NCBI RefSeq assembly: GCF_018691265.1
Contig: NW_024881324.1
Coordinates: 7,939,730-8,003,729 of the forward strand
DNA: 64,000 nt
Direction: 5' to 3'
From: Tyto alba
Lineage: Eukaryota; Chordata; Aves; Strigiformes; Tytonidae
Shown: piece after piece, positions 53,681 to 64,000 of the stretch
How positions within the stretch are numbered: the first letter of the stretch is position 1
How the letters are laid out: the number at the start of each line of letters is the position of its first letter
Position numbers and translations under genes: made by a program
Notes under the pieces: generated by a model
Seen by the model: only the letters and a program-made list of their open reading frames with translations
Told to the model about the DNA's origin: nothing
Databases searched by the model: none

Positions 53681-56600
53681 AGCTTTCCACTGAATATACG
53701 TATTACAATACAGTTTTAGTCATACAATCACACATCATTTTCTTCCACAGGAAGTGTCACTGAGGGTGCCGGATAGTCGGTGGTTATTTAGCAAATGTTT
53801 TGTTTTATTACCATTGTTCAATTTGTGGCCCACAACTCACTCATTGTACCATTTAAACCTAGCACCAAACACGGCACTGTTTCTTTCTTCGACTTTCATT
53901 TGGCCGTCACTTTAACAGCATATGAGTGTAACTCAGTGAACTGAAAAAGATACAGGAAGATAAAAGCCCTCATTACACACGCACGTTATACAACACTCCA
54001 CCTGGACAAAGGGTAATTCAAACAGTAGCCAAAATTTCTGCTAGTTAAATAAATTGAATATTTTCAGTAGTGGTAGAAGCACTGGTAAGCCTTTTTAAAC
54101 AATTCCTCCAAGTAAAGTCTTAAAAAAGCTTAAAGAGTGAAAGGCCAGTATCAGCTTGAGTTTTGAGCAGGTTTGTTTCCGCCACAGAATACTACTGTGG
54201 AGATACTCCAGGTCCTCCATCATGTATTAGGAGGCAAATGGCTTCTGCAGGTTCTTGGTAAACACCTGCAGGGTAGCTCCTCTGGGGCAAGCCATACTTT
54301 CACATAAAGCTATTCCACAGTAGAAGCTCAAGGTCAGATGCTTTTTCAAGCGGAGTCTGATCAGGTCACTACTTGTGAGTCACCAAGGGGAGAATATTTC
54401 CTTTCCGTTCACAGGAGCACATCTCCTGCCTGATGTTTACAGATTGACTATCCATCTATCATCTGAAACAGGAGTTTTCTTTCTTTGCCACGAACTGCCT
54501 GCCAAGATGAGTTCCCCTGCCTGGAACACCACCTGCTCTCAAATTATCATGGAAGGGTTTGGGTTTCCTGACCAACACCTTTTGCCACAGATAGTGCCAA
54601 TTAAGCCTTTAAGCCTTACAAAAGGGGGCCTAAAAGAAGCCTTTGCCCCCTAAACTGGGCCATCCACTGGGCAGAACTGGAGTACACAGACTAATACCTA
54701 CAGATTTTCCTGGATGGGTCTCCACCATCCTGTCCTAGTCCCAGTCCCATCCCAGCCTGACTCCTCATACCAGTCCCAGGTAACTCTCTCTCACCGTGCC
54801 CCTTGACTCCAAGGTTACGTCTCCATCATGGGTTGCACATCAAACCCCACCTTGTTCCTCACTGCAGCCCCAAACACCTTCAGGTTTTCTCAAGTTTCCC
54901 TACAGCTATTCTCAAGTCCAATTTGTAAAACCCCTTTCTTTCTACCAGGCTGCCATTTCTCCTAATAACTTGGGCAATTCCTAATGGAGGCAGGAAAGAT
55001 GAAAGATAGTCTGTCCCCACCCCTCTCCCAACTTCTGAACACTGCACCACCAGCTGTAGTGATCTTTATAGATGCTACTTTCAAAATGCAGTACATATCT
55101 ACAAAACACTTGCAAGCCTGAGTCTTTCAGAGAACCACAACTTCATTACACTTTGGCTAAATTTCCTGGAAATGGCAAGAGACATCAGGCAAACCCTAAA
55201 TGAATTTCAAGCCTTTGCTCAACACTTTGGAGATGCTGGAGCATCTCAGGTTTTCACACTACCTGGACTAAACTTAAATTGCTGCTGTGTAATTTAGACT
55301 TCTAATGAAAGCTTGCATAGAGCTTGTCTGTAGAGTTAATAAAGACTTCCATCCATTTGGACATTTACCAAAGTTAAGCTCTCACACGAACATCCTTTCA
55401 TTTAAAAATAATTTAGCTGTAAATCACCATCAGATCTGAAAAATTGGATTCACCTGTCAATAGTGAAAAGGGTAAAATGAGAAAAGGAAAGAAACGTGTG
55501 CTTGATTATAGCATTTATTATGCCTAAAATGCTGTGCTGCATCATCTCTGCAGGAAAGCCAAGCCAAATGAAACCACAGAGGATTTGGTTTAAAAAATTG
55601 TAGAGCTGTAGTAGGTTAAAAGCTGTATATCTTCATATCTGTACTTCTTCATGCGTCTTCGCAAAGGAATTTGAAACCTAAGGCACGTTTTCAGGATGCC
55701 TGAGCTCTTTGCAGCTTACCACAGCAGTCTCACACTTGCAAATGTTTTCTTTCTACTAGAAAGTCACAATTATCATATGTTACACTACCCTAGGGTACAC
55801 ACCCGCCCATACTATATTACTGTCAGAACAGTCATTTAGATTGGATAGGAAGCACTTCAGTACACAATGCGTGCAAAGGCCACACGAGAATTTCCTGAGC
55901 TTTGCTCTCCGAGGATCCTTAATACTCCTTAGCAACCTTGCTGGAAGGACTGAAATCACAACCTCTAGACAGCAGGTGGTAAGTGTCCCTGTGTATTCGA
56001 AATAGCTGCTGGCTACAGCAAGCACACATACATCTCCAGAAAAACATTTAACAGAGAGTCATCAAACCTAGGATATAGACAAACATGTTAAACTCAGACT
56101 GCTTAAAGCAAGAGGAATACTGGCAAGCAGACTCCTGCAGTGCCTTATATCACTGTACAGAGAGCACAGCTTTGGAGGATGCTGTCATAACAATTTGAGA
56201 ACAGGCTTCCTATAAACCTAGTCTGGACAGAGGAGCACCAGAAAGGTGTGAAATGACAGTTTGAGAGGCTGTGATCTAAGTGCTAGAACTGCTTAGACCA
56301 TTAGAAGCCCTTCTACATGTCAGGCTGTATTACAGGACATATGATCTATAGTAAGCTACCACGTTCTTTCCTGGTACTGCCTCAACTACTACACTGCTTT
56401 TGCCTCTGATAAACTGCATCAAGAGGAGTTTGCGATTGTTCCACATGGAACAATTTCAGGACTGAAATGTCACATGGCAGCATAACCATAAATATTTTGC
56501 CTATCCCTTTGGCTTTTAAGGCAAGATTGTATTGAGTTCTAATGTTTCTCATTCTCTGACATGCAGCTAAGGAACAGAAGTCCCCAGGTCTTTATTATAC

Positions 56601-57989
56601 ATAGCCGACCTTTTATTTCCTGTTGGGTGCATTCAATTTCAGATAGCCCAGAGTATGGTCTTGAAATGCTATTTTCCATCATGCTAAACGAATCTGAGGT
56701 CTCCATTTTTACACATCTAATAATCTCATGAGTTTGCTTTTCAGTGTTGCATGAAAAGCAGAGGTCATTCAGAAGGTTATAACTTTTTCAACAAAACAAC
56801 TGTTGTGACACTTCCGAAAGAAGCAAAGGACAGACACTTATAAACACTGGGCAAATTACTGCAATCAACATAAGAAAAAAATTCCGTTTTATTTCTTAAT
56901 AAACTAGATCTAAATTCCACTGTATCTATTGCTATGATATTACTTGTATAAATTTTATATTGAGAAATGTTTAACCATGATTACCACTCATTTAAAACTT
57001 AATTTCAGTTATACATCTCTTGTAAGAGAAGCCTGTCTCCATTTTATATACTACTTGTACTCATGACTGCTGAAGAGAGCGGTATCTTTTTTTTCCACCC
57101 TATAAAATATTTTCATATTGTTTACTTAAATGGTATTGGTAGCTCCACTTTTCATTTAATTATATTTATATACCTCTCAAACTTCTCCCAGTCAATACTT
57201 AGCCTTTGAGTTCCTATACCCTGATATTACCTTATGTATACTGTTTTAAATATCAAATAATCTATTTAGATTACATATTACTAAAATTTCAATTCTTGTC
57301 TACCCACTCAACAACTATGATAGCCACAGTCTCCTCACCTCACATACCAGTTCGCTCTTTTTTTTTTTTTTTCTTGTTCACATCCAAGAAGATTCCGATC
57401 TACATCATCCTGCTGGCTGCCTACATGTCACAGTACAATTCTGCTTTGGCCAGTCAACTAGTTTACTGCCTAAATCACTCAGCAAGGAACCATAATGGCT
57501 GCTCCTTAGCACCTCACCATGCAAGGTCAGCCGTTCTGTTATCAGTGGGAAGTTGCTCTGAATTTTAAACTTCTGCTGAAATGCATGGCTATTCACACAG
57601 GCACTACGATGCAGACGCTATTCCTACAGCCGCTACAAGCAGTGCTCAGGCAACTGTCCTGCTAATGACCTTCCCACCGACGCTCTGACATTAGTATCTC
57701 AAGAGCTACCGGTGGCTAATTCTTGACTTGCCCGAGATAAGCAAACGCCTCATGTTTTATCATCTCTACCATCTTACCTTAGCTCCGTGTCCTAAGGAGC
57801 TAGGCTGACTCTGAAAGCTACAGACTCAATTCACATAAAACCTCCTGGTACGCTTACCCCTAAAAACAAGCAGTAATTTCGTGATTACTCTTCAATACCG
57901 ATGCTTTTGATTTTTAAAAAAAAAAAAAAAAAAAACCCACAACCCAAAAAAACAACGCATTTTTAAGCTATCATCCTATTCAACACTAC

Positions 57990-59250
57990 TTTATAAAGCT
58001 GAACAATTTTAACTTTGTAACCCTCCCGAAATTTCCGAGGGGGGGCGGGGCGGGGGGCAAAGCACATTTTTATAACAACAACAATAAAAAGATTATTATT
58101 ACCATGGGTAATCTTAATTGAGGAGGGGAAGCGCTGTCCGCGGCGGAGGGGGAAAGCCAAGCCCACCGGTTGCAAGCCCGCCCGTATCGGTCCCCCACCA
58201 GCCCGCCCCTGACGCCGCCGCCGGGAGGGCGAGCCGAGCCTGGGCGAGCCGAGCCTGGGCGAGCCGAGCCTGGGCGAGCCGAGCCTGGGCGAGCCGAGCC
58301 TGGGCGAGCCGAGCCTGGGCGAGCCGAGCCTGGGCGAGCCGAGCCTGGGCGAGCCGAGCCTGGGCGAGCCGAGCCTGGGCGAGCCGCGGCTATCCGGGAG
58401 CTGAACCGCCCCAGTGCCCCCGGCCCCGCCGAGGCCAACACGGAGAGGGGCCCCCTCGGGCACCCCCCTTGCCCGCTTTCCATCACTTGCCACAGGCGCG
58501 GCCGGAGGGACGGACGCGTCCCCCTCGCTCCCCGTCGGCCGCCCGCCGCCGCCCCTCAGGCGACGCCCGACCCCCGGGGGAGCCTCTCCCTGCGCCGTCA
58601 CCCGGCGGCGGCTCCCCGAGCCCCGCACGGCGACCACCGAGGGAGCCCCTCGCTCCGTACCTGTCTGGGGCGCCGCAGGCGAGCGGGGTGTCAGCGGGAG
58701 AGGGAGCCTCGTGTCCCGTGTGTGTCCCCCCCCCCCCCGCCCTCCTCAGCCCCGGCGCGGCGGCGGGCAGCCGGCTTTGTTACTACTCGGAAGAGCCGCG
58801 GATCAGCGCTGTCGCTATAGAAACTGGCTGCGCCTCGAAGCGACACCGGCGAGTGGCGGGAGGGAGGCGGGAACCGGGCGGAGGTGTGGGGTGAGGAGGG
58901 AGCTGTTCATTCAGGAATATCCTGGCCAATTCCTCCTCCTCCTCCTCCGCCTGCAGCCAGCCCCCGGCACCGCCCAGCGCGGCCCGGGGCGGGGAAAGGC
59001 GACACGCCGCCCTCACCTCAACCTGCGGCCCCGGGGCCGGCGTGGAGCCCCTCTGCTCAGGGCGCGCATCGCCGTTGCTTCCTCCTCCACCTCCTCAGGG
59101 AGACTTACCCCCCCCCCCCCCCCCTCAAAATAAACGACACCCAGGGGTGCACTCACACTCTAAACCCTGGCTCTCCCACTCCGGCAGCGGGCCCCAGGGC
59201 AGCGGGGGCCCGGGGCGCGCCCACACCACGAAATGGCGGGTGTTGACCTG
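57990..59250 (-). promoter_or_regulatory. CpG island, inferred RNF182 promoter and first exon region
   Basis: This is the only GC- and CpG-dense block in an otherwise AT-rich window, with densest CpG at about 58100-59060. It has GC-box-like G runs at 58039-58057, short CCT/GGA runs, C homopolymers at about 58729 and 59109, and no clear TATA box; these are typical of vertebrate CpG-island promoters. It lies 28 kb upstream of the RNF182 coding exon on the same strand. Good minus-strand splice donors occur inside it: CAG|GTACGG with exon end at 58661, GAG|GTGAGG at 59017, and GGG|GTAAGT at 59109. The assignment to RNF182 is inference from position and known gene structure. A divergent or separate non-coding transcript is possible. 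Confidence 0.6.
58231..58380. repeat. Minisatellite: ten perfect tandem copies of a 15-bp unit
   Basis: The 15-mer GAGCCGAGCCTGGGC is repeated ten times head to tail without a mismatch, then breaks off after six bases of an eleventh copy. Because 15 is a multiple of three, all six frames stay open across it and create spurious repetitive peptides (AWASR, AEPGR, LGSPR, GSARP). It sits in the CpG island, on the intron side of the candidate donors. The absence of divergence between copies suggests recent expansion or ongoing homogenisation, so length polymorphism is likely. Confidence 0.97.
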
Positions 59251-59302
59251 GACTCCTGCCCGTCCTCCCGCCTTTGCACCCTGTTTGGTGCCAGAGCACC
59301 GC

Positions 59303-59304
59303 CA

Positions 59305-59336
<32 letters not shown>

Positions 59337-59366
59337 CAAAAAAACAAAAAAAAACAAAAAAACAGG
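59303..59366. repeat. (CA)n plus A-rich simple repeat
   Basis: Eight CA dinucleotides run into an A18 tract and then A-runs interrupted by single C residues, at the edge of the CpG island. Confidence 0.9.
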
Positions 59367-59566
59367 ACCAAACTTTTTTAGCAAGAGCGTTTCATTGTGT
59401 AAAAGTGATGTAGCTCCACGTTCGCTGGTGAGGAGCTGCTTTCGTGTGGGAACGAGCTGCTGGAACCCCTCTGGACAGCAGCTTGTGGGTGCAGAAGCGA
59501 GGTGGAAGGGTGCAGTGGGGTTTCTGTCTGCTGCGGTGCGTTTGGTTTGATGCAGCAGGCCCTAAG

Positions 59567-59590
59567 GGAGGAGGAGGAGGAGGAGGAGGG
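59567..59590. repeat. (GGA)n simple repeat
   Basis: About eight GGA triplets, just upstream of the CpG island relative to RNF182. Purine-rich triplet runs like this are length-variable. Confidence 0.9.
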
Positions 59591-61721
59591 CCCATTGTCC
59601 TGGGTGCGGTGCAGGCAGCAAACGGGAAGGTGGGAAACACGGGTGCTGGGAAGAGAGAGGAGGGAAAGGCTGAGAATGGATCAGGGGAAAGCGGCCATTT
59701 GGGTGCGAGATACCACTGTGTCCTGACACTTAGGAGATTCAGGGTCTCCCTTGCGTTATCCTGGGTATGGGGGTCGGCATGTTTTCCTACAGCAACAGCC
59801 TACAGCTCATCATGGATGTCCATCTTCACATCCTCCCTGCTTGGCACGACTGGCTAAAGCTGAGGCAGTCCCTCCTTCTTCCTTTCCTCCTCGTCCACCG
59901 AAGGCTCAGTGGTATCAGTTTGTTAAGTCTGTTCTCTTGTAATTTCTCTCCCTGAAACATTCTTATTCTCTCTCTGTCAATAGTAGTAAAGTTGATAAAA
60001 CATCATTCAAAGTGCAAGATGGATCTCTCCTTTTCTCTTCCCCTGGTTTATATTGATTAAATTGGCCTTCCAAGTTTGCCAAACAGAAGAAACCCAACAG
60101 GCGAGGCGCAACTCAGAGGCAGCATTATCCATCTCAGCTACTGCCACTGCTAAGCTACAAGGGATGACTATTAAGTATCAGCACTGCAAGTCACTGCGAG
60201 CTGACAAATCTGTGCCAAGAGCTGCTGGCACACTGCAGAAAATACTCTTCAGGAAGAGTTTGCCAAAGACAAGAAGGACCCCCCACAGGAGCTCTTCACA
60301 AAACAGTGCAGTTTACAGCAGAACTGCTGGCAGACTGTAACACAGCCAAACGACAATGACGGCACAAATGAGGGAGACAGAAGGTTGGGTATGAGAGACA
60401 AGGGGTCACCATGTATTTATCTATCTAATTTGCATGCTAAATACTAATTCTGCAGTTAAAAACAGATAAATCCAGTCAGAGCACAGCAGAGCTGAATTAA
60501 TTTTATTTGTTTTACCTTATAGCGAATTTGCTTGCTCTAAGGTGGAAAGCGTAACATTAGAGAAGTGAAAGATCTGCCACATGCTGGGTACTATAGCATA
60601 GGAGAAATTTTGCTAGTTTTTCCTGTATATAAAAAAAAATTGTCCTTTTAATCAAATGGAGTAACAATATTCATCATAAATATAGTTTTTTTTAAAAAAC
60701 TGAAAGCTAGAAAGCAATTCATATTCTAAAACCTTCTGGGAGAGTAAGGGTGCTTTTCAACGTAAGATGTATTTAGAAAAGAGAGAGTTTAGCAACAAAG
60801 ATATTGCTAAAGGAAATAAATGGTCATTGTTTCGACAGCAAGAAACACAGTGCTGTCACTATGATGCCTATTCATTTTTCTTACAAAAGAATTTCATAGC
60901 ACTTTCTCCCAGGTGGAAGTCCAGGAAGGGCTAGAAAAATGATAGGAAAGACTTACTATCTGGTCTTCACTGATACAAAGCACCTGAGTACTGATATTAT
61001 TTTGTGTGTTCCTGGAGCTTTTAATCTTCAATGTGGTTTTACACACAGACTTCTAAACATGTTTGCTTCTCTAGGCTGAAGGTAAAGAATAGCATTTCCA
61101 GAAGGTGCAGTTGAGACAGCTGGGTGATATCTTAAGACTTGCAGGCAGGCACAATCAGATGTGTCTTAGTATTGTGCAGATATCTGTGCCTTCTAGATTA
61201 CTTTTCCTATCAAGGTTACGACCATATTTTACTGGCAGAGATGAGCCATTTCTACAGATGGGTATCACCTGTATCTTTAGGACAGATCCATAGCCTGTTC
61301 ACCCAGTCAAGTGCTTGTAAAGTGTTTTGCCTTTTTTTTTTTTTTTTAAAAAAAAAACAAAACAACACTCTGTTTGAAATGTATTTAATTTTGACTAGCT
61401 TAATGTCATTTGGAACCTAGCTTTTGTAATAGCATTGACAAAGTAGGGCACTAACTGCAAATGTGCCAAGTTGATGCTTGGGCTGTTTGCAGTCACAGTA
61501 TTTCTATAGTTATAGTGAGGGGAATGAAACATAAAAGATGTTAAACTCTTGCAATGCAGTAACAAATCAGTATTAAATCAGCATCCTATTTTGTAGCATT
61601 TTAACACTAAGCTATCCTGCCTTTGCGTTTTGACATTTTGTCCCTATTTCTCCCAGTTTGTATTAAGAACAATATTGTCAACTGGAATGCTTTTCAGCAA
61701 CATTTTTTAGGGAACATATAC

Positions 61722-62013
61722 TTATTTGGGAGAGGATGATGAGAGCAAAAAAAAAAAAAAAGAACATTTTAAAAAATGTGCGCTGATATGACCATTGCCA
61801 GCTTCTGACTCAGCAGTGGCATGTGCGTCTTTCTCAGCGTGGAGGATTTTTTCCAGTAACGCGGTGTACTGAAGGAGTTCATCATGGAACACTGAACAAG
61901 TGTTAACATTCACGTGGGGCAGAAGAACAGCTCTTGCTGGTGTCCCCTCTCTTTTGCGCTTTGTCCTCTCTCCAAACACCATGCATCCCACCAAACGCTT
62001 ATTCCACTGGACT
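61722..62013 (-). other. Exon-like open frame of unknown identity
   Basis: On the minus strand a strong acceptor-like sequence (pyrimidine-rich, ending CTGCTTACAG at 62014) is followed by an open frame with normal-looking amino-acid composition: EQIVQWNKRLVGCMVFGERT, then TKRKREGTPARAV, then a stretch with helix-like spacing, HDELLQYTALLEKILHAEKD. The frame runs until it enters an A/T homopolymer near 61750 and has no ATG upstream of the acceptor. The first in-frame ATG is in CMVFG. I see no clear splice donor. I do not recognise the sequence. It may be an exon of an unannotated or non-coding transcript, a decayed gene fragment, or chance. Confidence 0.25.
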
Positions 62014-62635
62014 ATTTGTTCCCTGTAAGCAGAGCAAAGTATCCTTAGCACAGCACTGCAACATTAAATAAAGAATGCTTCAACTGAAGGATTGAAACAC
62101 ATTCTTCACACATCACAGTGAAACAAAAGAGGGGGGTAAGCTGTGGTAAAATTGAAGTAACAATATTTAATACTAATAGTAATTATCATTACTACTATTA
62201 TTACTAGGGTTTTGGTGCAGCTTCTAGGCTGTACCAGCACCAGGCACTGTTTTCCCACAGAGCAGAAATGTAGGCAATTTCTGCCCTGAGGAGTTTACCT
62301 GAGAATTAAATGTTTTTCCTGAGGGCCTGGAATGCTATTAGTTACACATTCGGGTAGTGGTGAGCGCAGTGGGGCCTAATTTAATTGCAGGCTTTTAGAT
62401 AAGCGTAATATAAATTTTAAATAACATAATAATTGTAATAATAATTCTGTCAGGAGATGGTGCAAACCCATTTTCCTGTGTCTATAGGCTAACAGTCCTT
62501 TTGGAAATTAGAGACTTCAGGGGAGAATGAGTTGAAATGATAATTGAAGGAAGCAATAAAACATGAATATGCTAAAATAGGGGATGAACTCCTAGGTTCT
62601 GGCTTTGTGAAAGGAAAATATGCTGTCCCCAGGTT

Positions 62636-62762
62636 TATCTTTCAATCTTTCAATCTTTCAATTGTGTTTCCTCAGTCATATATATATATATATTTATGTA
62701 TTTATACACATTTATTTTTAATTAATTTTCATACTTATATTTTTATATATATGTATATATAT
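62636..62762. repeat. (TTTCAATC)n followed by AT-rich simple repeats
   Basis: Three TTTCAATC octamers are followed by (TA)n near 62678 and further TATATA/TTTATA-type low-complexity sequence up to about 62762. Confidence 0.85.
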
Positions 62763-63559
62763 TTCTCCTCTGTCCCATGTCCCCCCGCCCCCTTGGGCAG
62801 AAATGTGTGTTTTAAACCTGTGTTTGAGATTTCTGGATGTCCTGCTGAGACAAAGCTGCAGCAGTACAAAAGGGACGGGAGTGCCAAATGGACACAGCCC
62901 TCCCCAGCTTTGCCAGCTGCTTCTCGCAGGCCCCTCCGCAGTGGCTGGAAGTGGATTTTAGGGGTTAGGGACACAAAAACATTGTTGAGGGAAGGAGGGC
63001 TTGAGAGGAAGCACTGCAGTTACCAGATCCATGGAATCTGGGGTACACGCTTGGATTCCCAGCCTATTTCTGTACCTCTTTTTTATCACATTGGGGAGAT
63101 ACCAGCATAAGGAAAGTCAAGTATGTATAAATATATTCAGACTTGCATCTGATCATTTAACAAAATCATTATCAGAGATTTATAAAGGCTTCTGTCCAAA
63201 CTTGTGGTGGGAAAGAAAGTACTGTTGAGCATTCAAAACTGTCAGAAAGCAAATATTACTACTATCTGGTTGACTTTCAACGTGACCAGGCTCATGCCTG
63301 CCCTTCACCACGTAGTGCCGTGCTGAGATACCACAGATACTCAAATTGAGGCAGCGAAGCAGCCTGCTGAGAAACAGGCAGTATAGGAGTTGAAGTGCGG
63401 TGCTAAACCAGTATAGAGGTGCTTGACTGTGTTTATACACACTGTGCAGGACAACGTAGATATATCCCAATTGTATACACTTCGAGTTGCCTCCTGTGGC
63501 AACATGGAATCTCAGAGAGACATGAATTAAAAGGGCATGTTAAAAATACCATTGATCTG

Positions 63560-64000
63560 GAAAGGGGTAAAATGATGTGGCAACATACAGAACGCATACC
63601 GTTATTTAATTTTGCTTACTGTGGAAGAGCCTCAGAGATGGCGAAGAGAAGGCTAACTTAAGTAGCTGAATAAATGCCACAGTGGCCAACGGGATTAATG
63701 CAGGGAAAGCATAACTGGATGCCAGTTTTTGTGTTATTCACACAACCTACTGGGATCTTAATTGGGTGCAACTGCTCAGAAAAAAAGATTCTGGCATTAC
63801 TGTGGAAAGCTCAGTGGACAGCAGTGTTGAACAAAATGCTAGTGGGAAAGAAAAAATCAGGCTGGAAATACTGTAATTCTCACAGAACAGTTATTTGCTA
63901 CATCTTGAATACATTGTTCAGTTCTGGGAACTCAACTGCAGAATAGATGTAGCAGATACAGATAGCATCTGGAGACAGGCAATGCAAATGATTAGGGGCC
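63560..64000 (+). mobile_element. Ancient CR1/L3-like LINE, sense, running off the window end
   Basis: The right half contains TTGAATACATTGTTCAGTTC and then ATTAGGGGCC at the window end. These match the reverse-transcriptase C-terminal region of old CR1/L3 LINEs (CTTGAATACTGTGTGCAGTTCTGG...AAATGATTAGGGG). The preceding ~300 bases read like the matching upstream part with many changes and stop codons. The element continues beyond base 64000. Confidence 0.6.

Larger units (their letters stand above)
30641..57989 (-). other. RNF182: Inferred large 5' intron of RNF182
   Basis: This is AT-rich DNA without coding-like frames, lying between the coding exon and the CpG island. It holds one solo LTR, CR1 remnants, two small tandem duplications, an hAT-like terminus, a 22-bp palindrome and a palindromic CRE. 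Further untranslated exons could be hidden here and would not be visible without transcript data. Confidence 0.45.
59251..64000. other. Upstream flank beyond the CpG island
   Basis: The flank contains simple repeats at 59303-59590, then AT-rich DNA, the exon-like minus-strand frame near 61.8-62.0 kb, T/A homopolymers at about 61332-61358, and an old LINE at the end. In mammals MCUR1 is the next gene on this side, but no MCUR1 exon is recognised here. Confidence 0.5.

Noticed and set aside
58231..58380. CRISPR array
   Set aside because: Head-to-tail 15-mers have no spacers, and the DNA is vertebrate.
57963..58637. Minus-strand 224-codon frame with LGSPR repeats
   Set aside because: Same minisatellite artefact, with no similarity to a protein family; not treated as an RNF182 N-terminal exon because the coding exon already has its conserved start.
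58118..58894. Plus-strand 258-codon frame with AWASR repeats, and overlapping 216- and 239-codon frames
   Set aside because: Produced by the 15-bp minisatellite and CpG-island GC richness; open in all frames, with no recognisable domain.
62544..63110. 188-codon plus-strand frame
   Set aside because: Runs through TA-rich simple repeats; peptide is low complexity with no recognisable domain.

Overview
The window looks like bird nuclear DNA. It is AT-rich with one CpG island. It carries a CR1 LINE 3' end of the avian type, solo LTRs resembling avian ERVL-type LTRs, and one vertebrate gene that I recognise with confidence. There is no bacterial or viral gene organisation. Most open frames are chance frames in non-coding DNA or fall inside repeats. 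The species cannot be fixed from the sequence alone.

Gene content: the only secure coding sequence is RNF182 (RING-finger E3 ubiquitin ligase, 245 codons) on the minus strand at 29848-30585. The coding region is one uninterrupted exon, as in other vertebrates. No promoter-like sequence lies next to it. The only CpG island in the window is 28 kb upstream on the same strand (about 58.0-59.25 kb). The simplest model is one or more untranslated 5' exons in the island spliced across a roughly 28 kb intron to the coding exon. The island contains ten perfect copies of a 15-bp GC-rich unit (58231-58380), G-runs, and several good minus-strand splice donors.

Layout: 1-14.3 kb, gene-free AT-rich DNA on the 3' side of RNF182. 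14.3-14.8 kb, an LTR with a 5-bp target duplication. 14.8-19.6 kb, gene-free. 19.6-20.7 kb, a minus-strand LTR with internal ~49-bp repeats. 20.7-29.6 kb, gene-free, with old LINE pieces and a poly(A)-tailed segment. 29.6-30.6 kb, the RNF182 terminal exon. 30.6-58 kb, inferred RNF182 intron, with a solo LTR at 41565-42156 flanked by a perfect ATGAC duplication, CR1 remnants, and microduplications. 58-59.25 kb, CpG island. 59.3-64 kb, upstream flank, with one exon-like minus-strand frame near 61.8-62.0 kb and an old LINE running off the end.

I found no previously undescribed multi-gene system. The observations most worth checking are the perfect minisatellite in the inferred RNF182 promoter, the exon-like frame at 61.8-62.0 kb, the G-quadruplex-prone tail of the solo LTR, the LTR with an internal VNTR, and three nearly perfect small tandem duplications.
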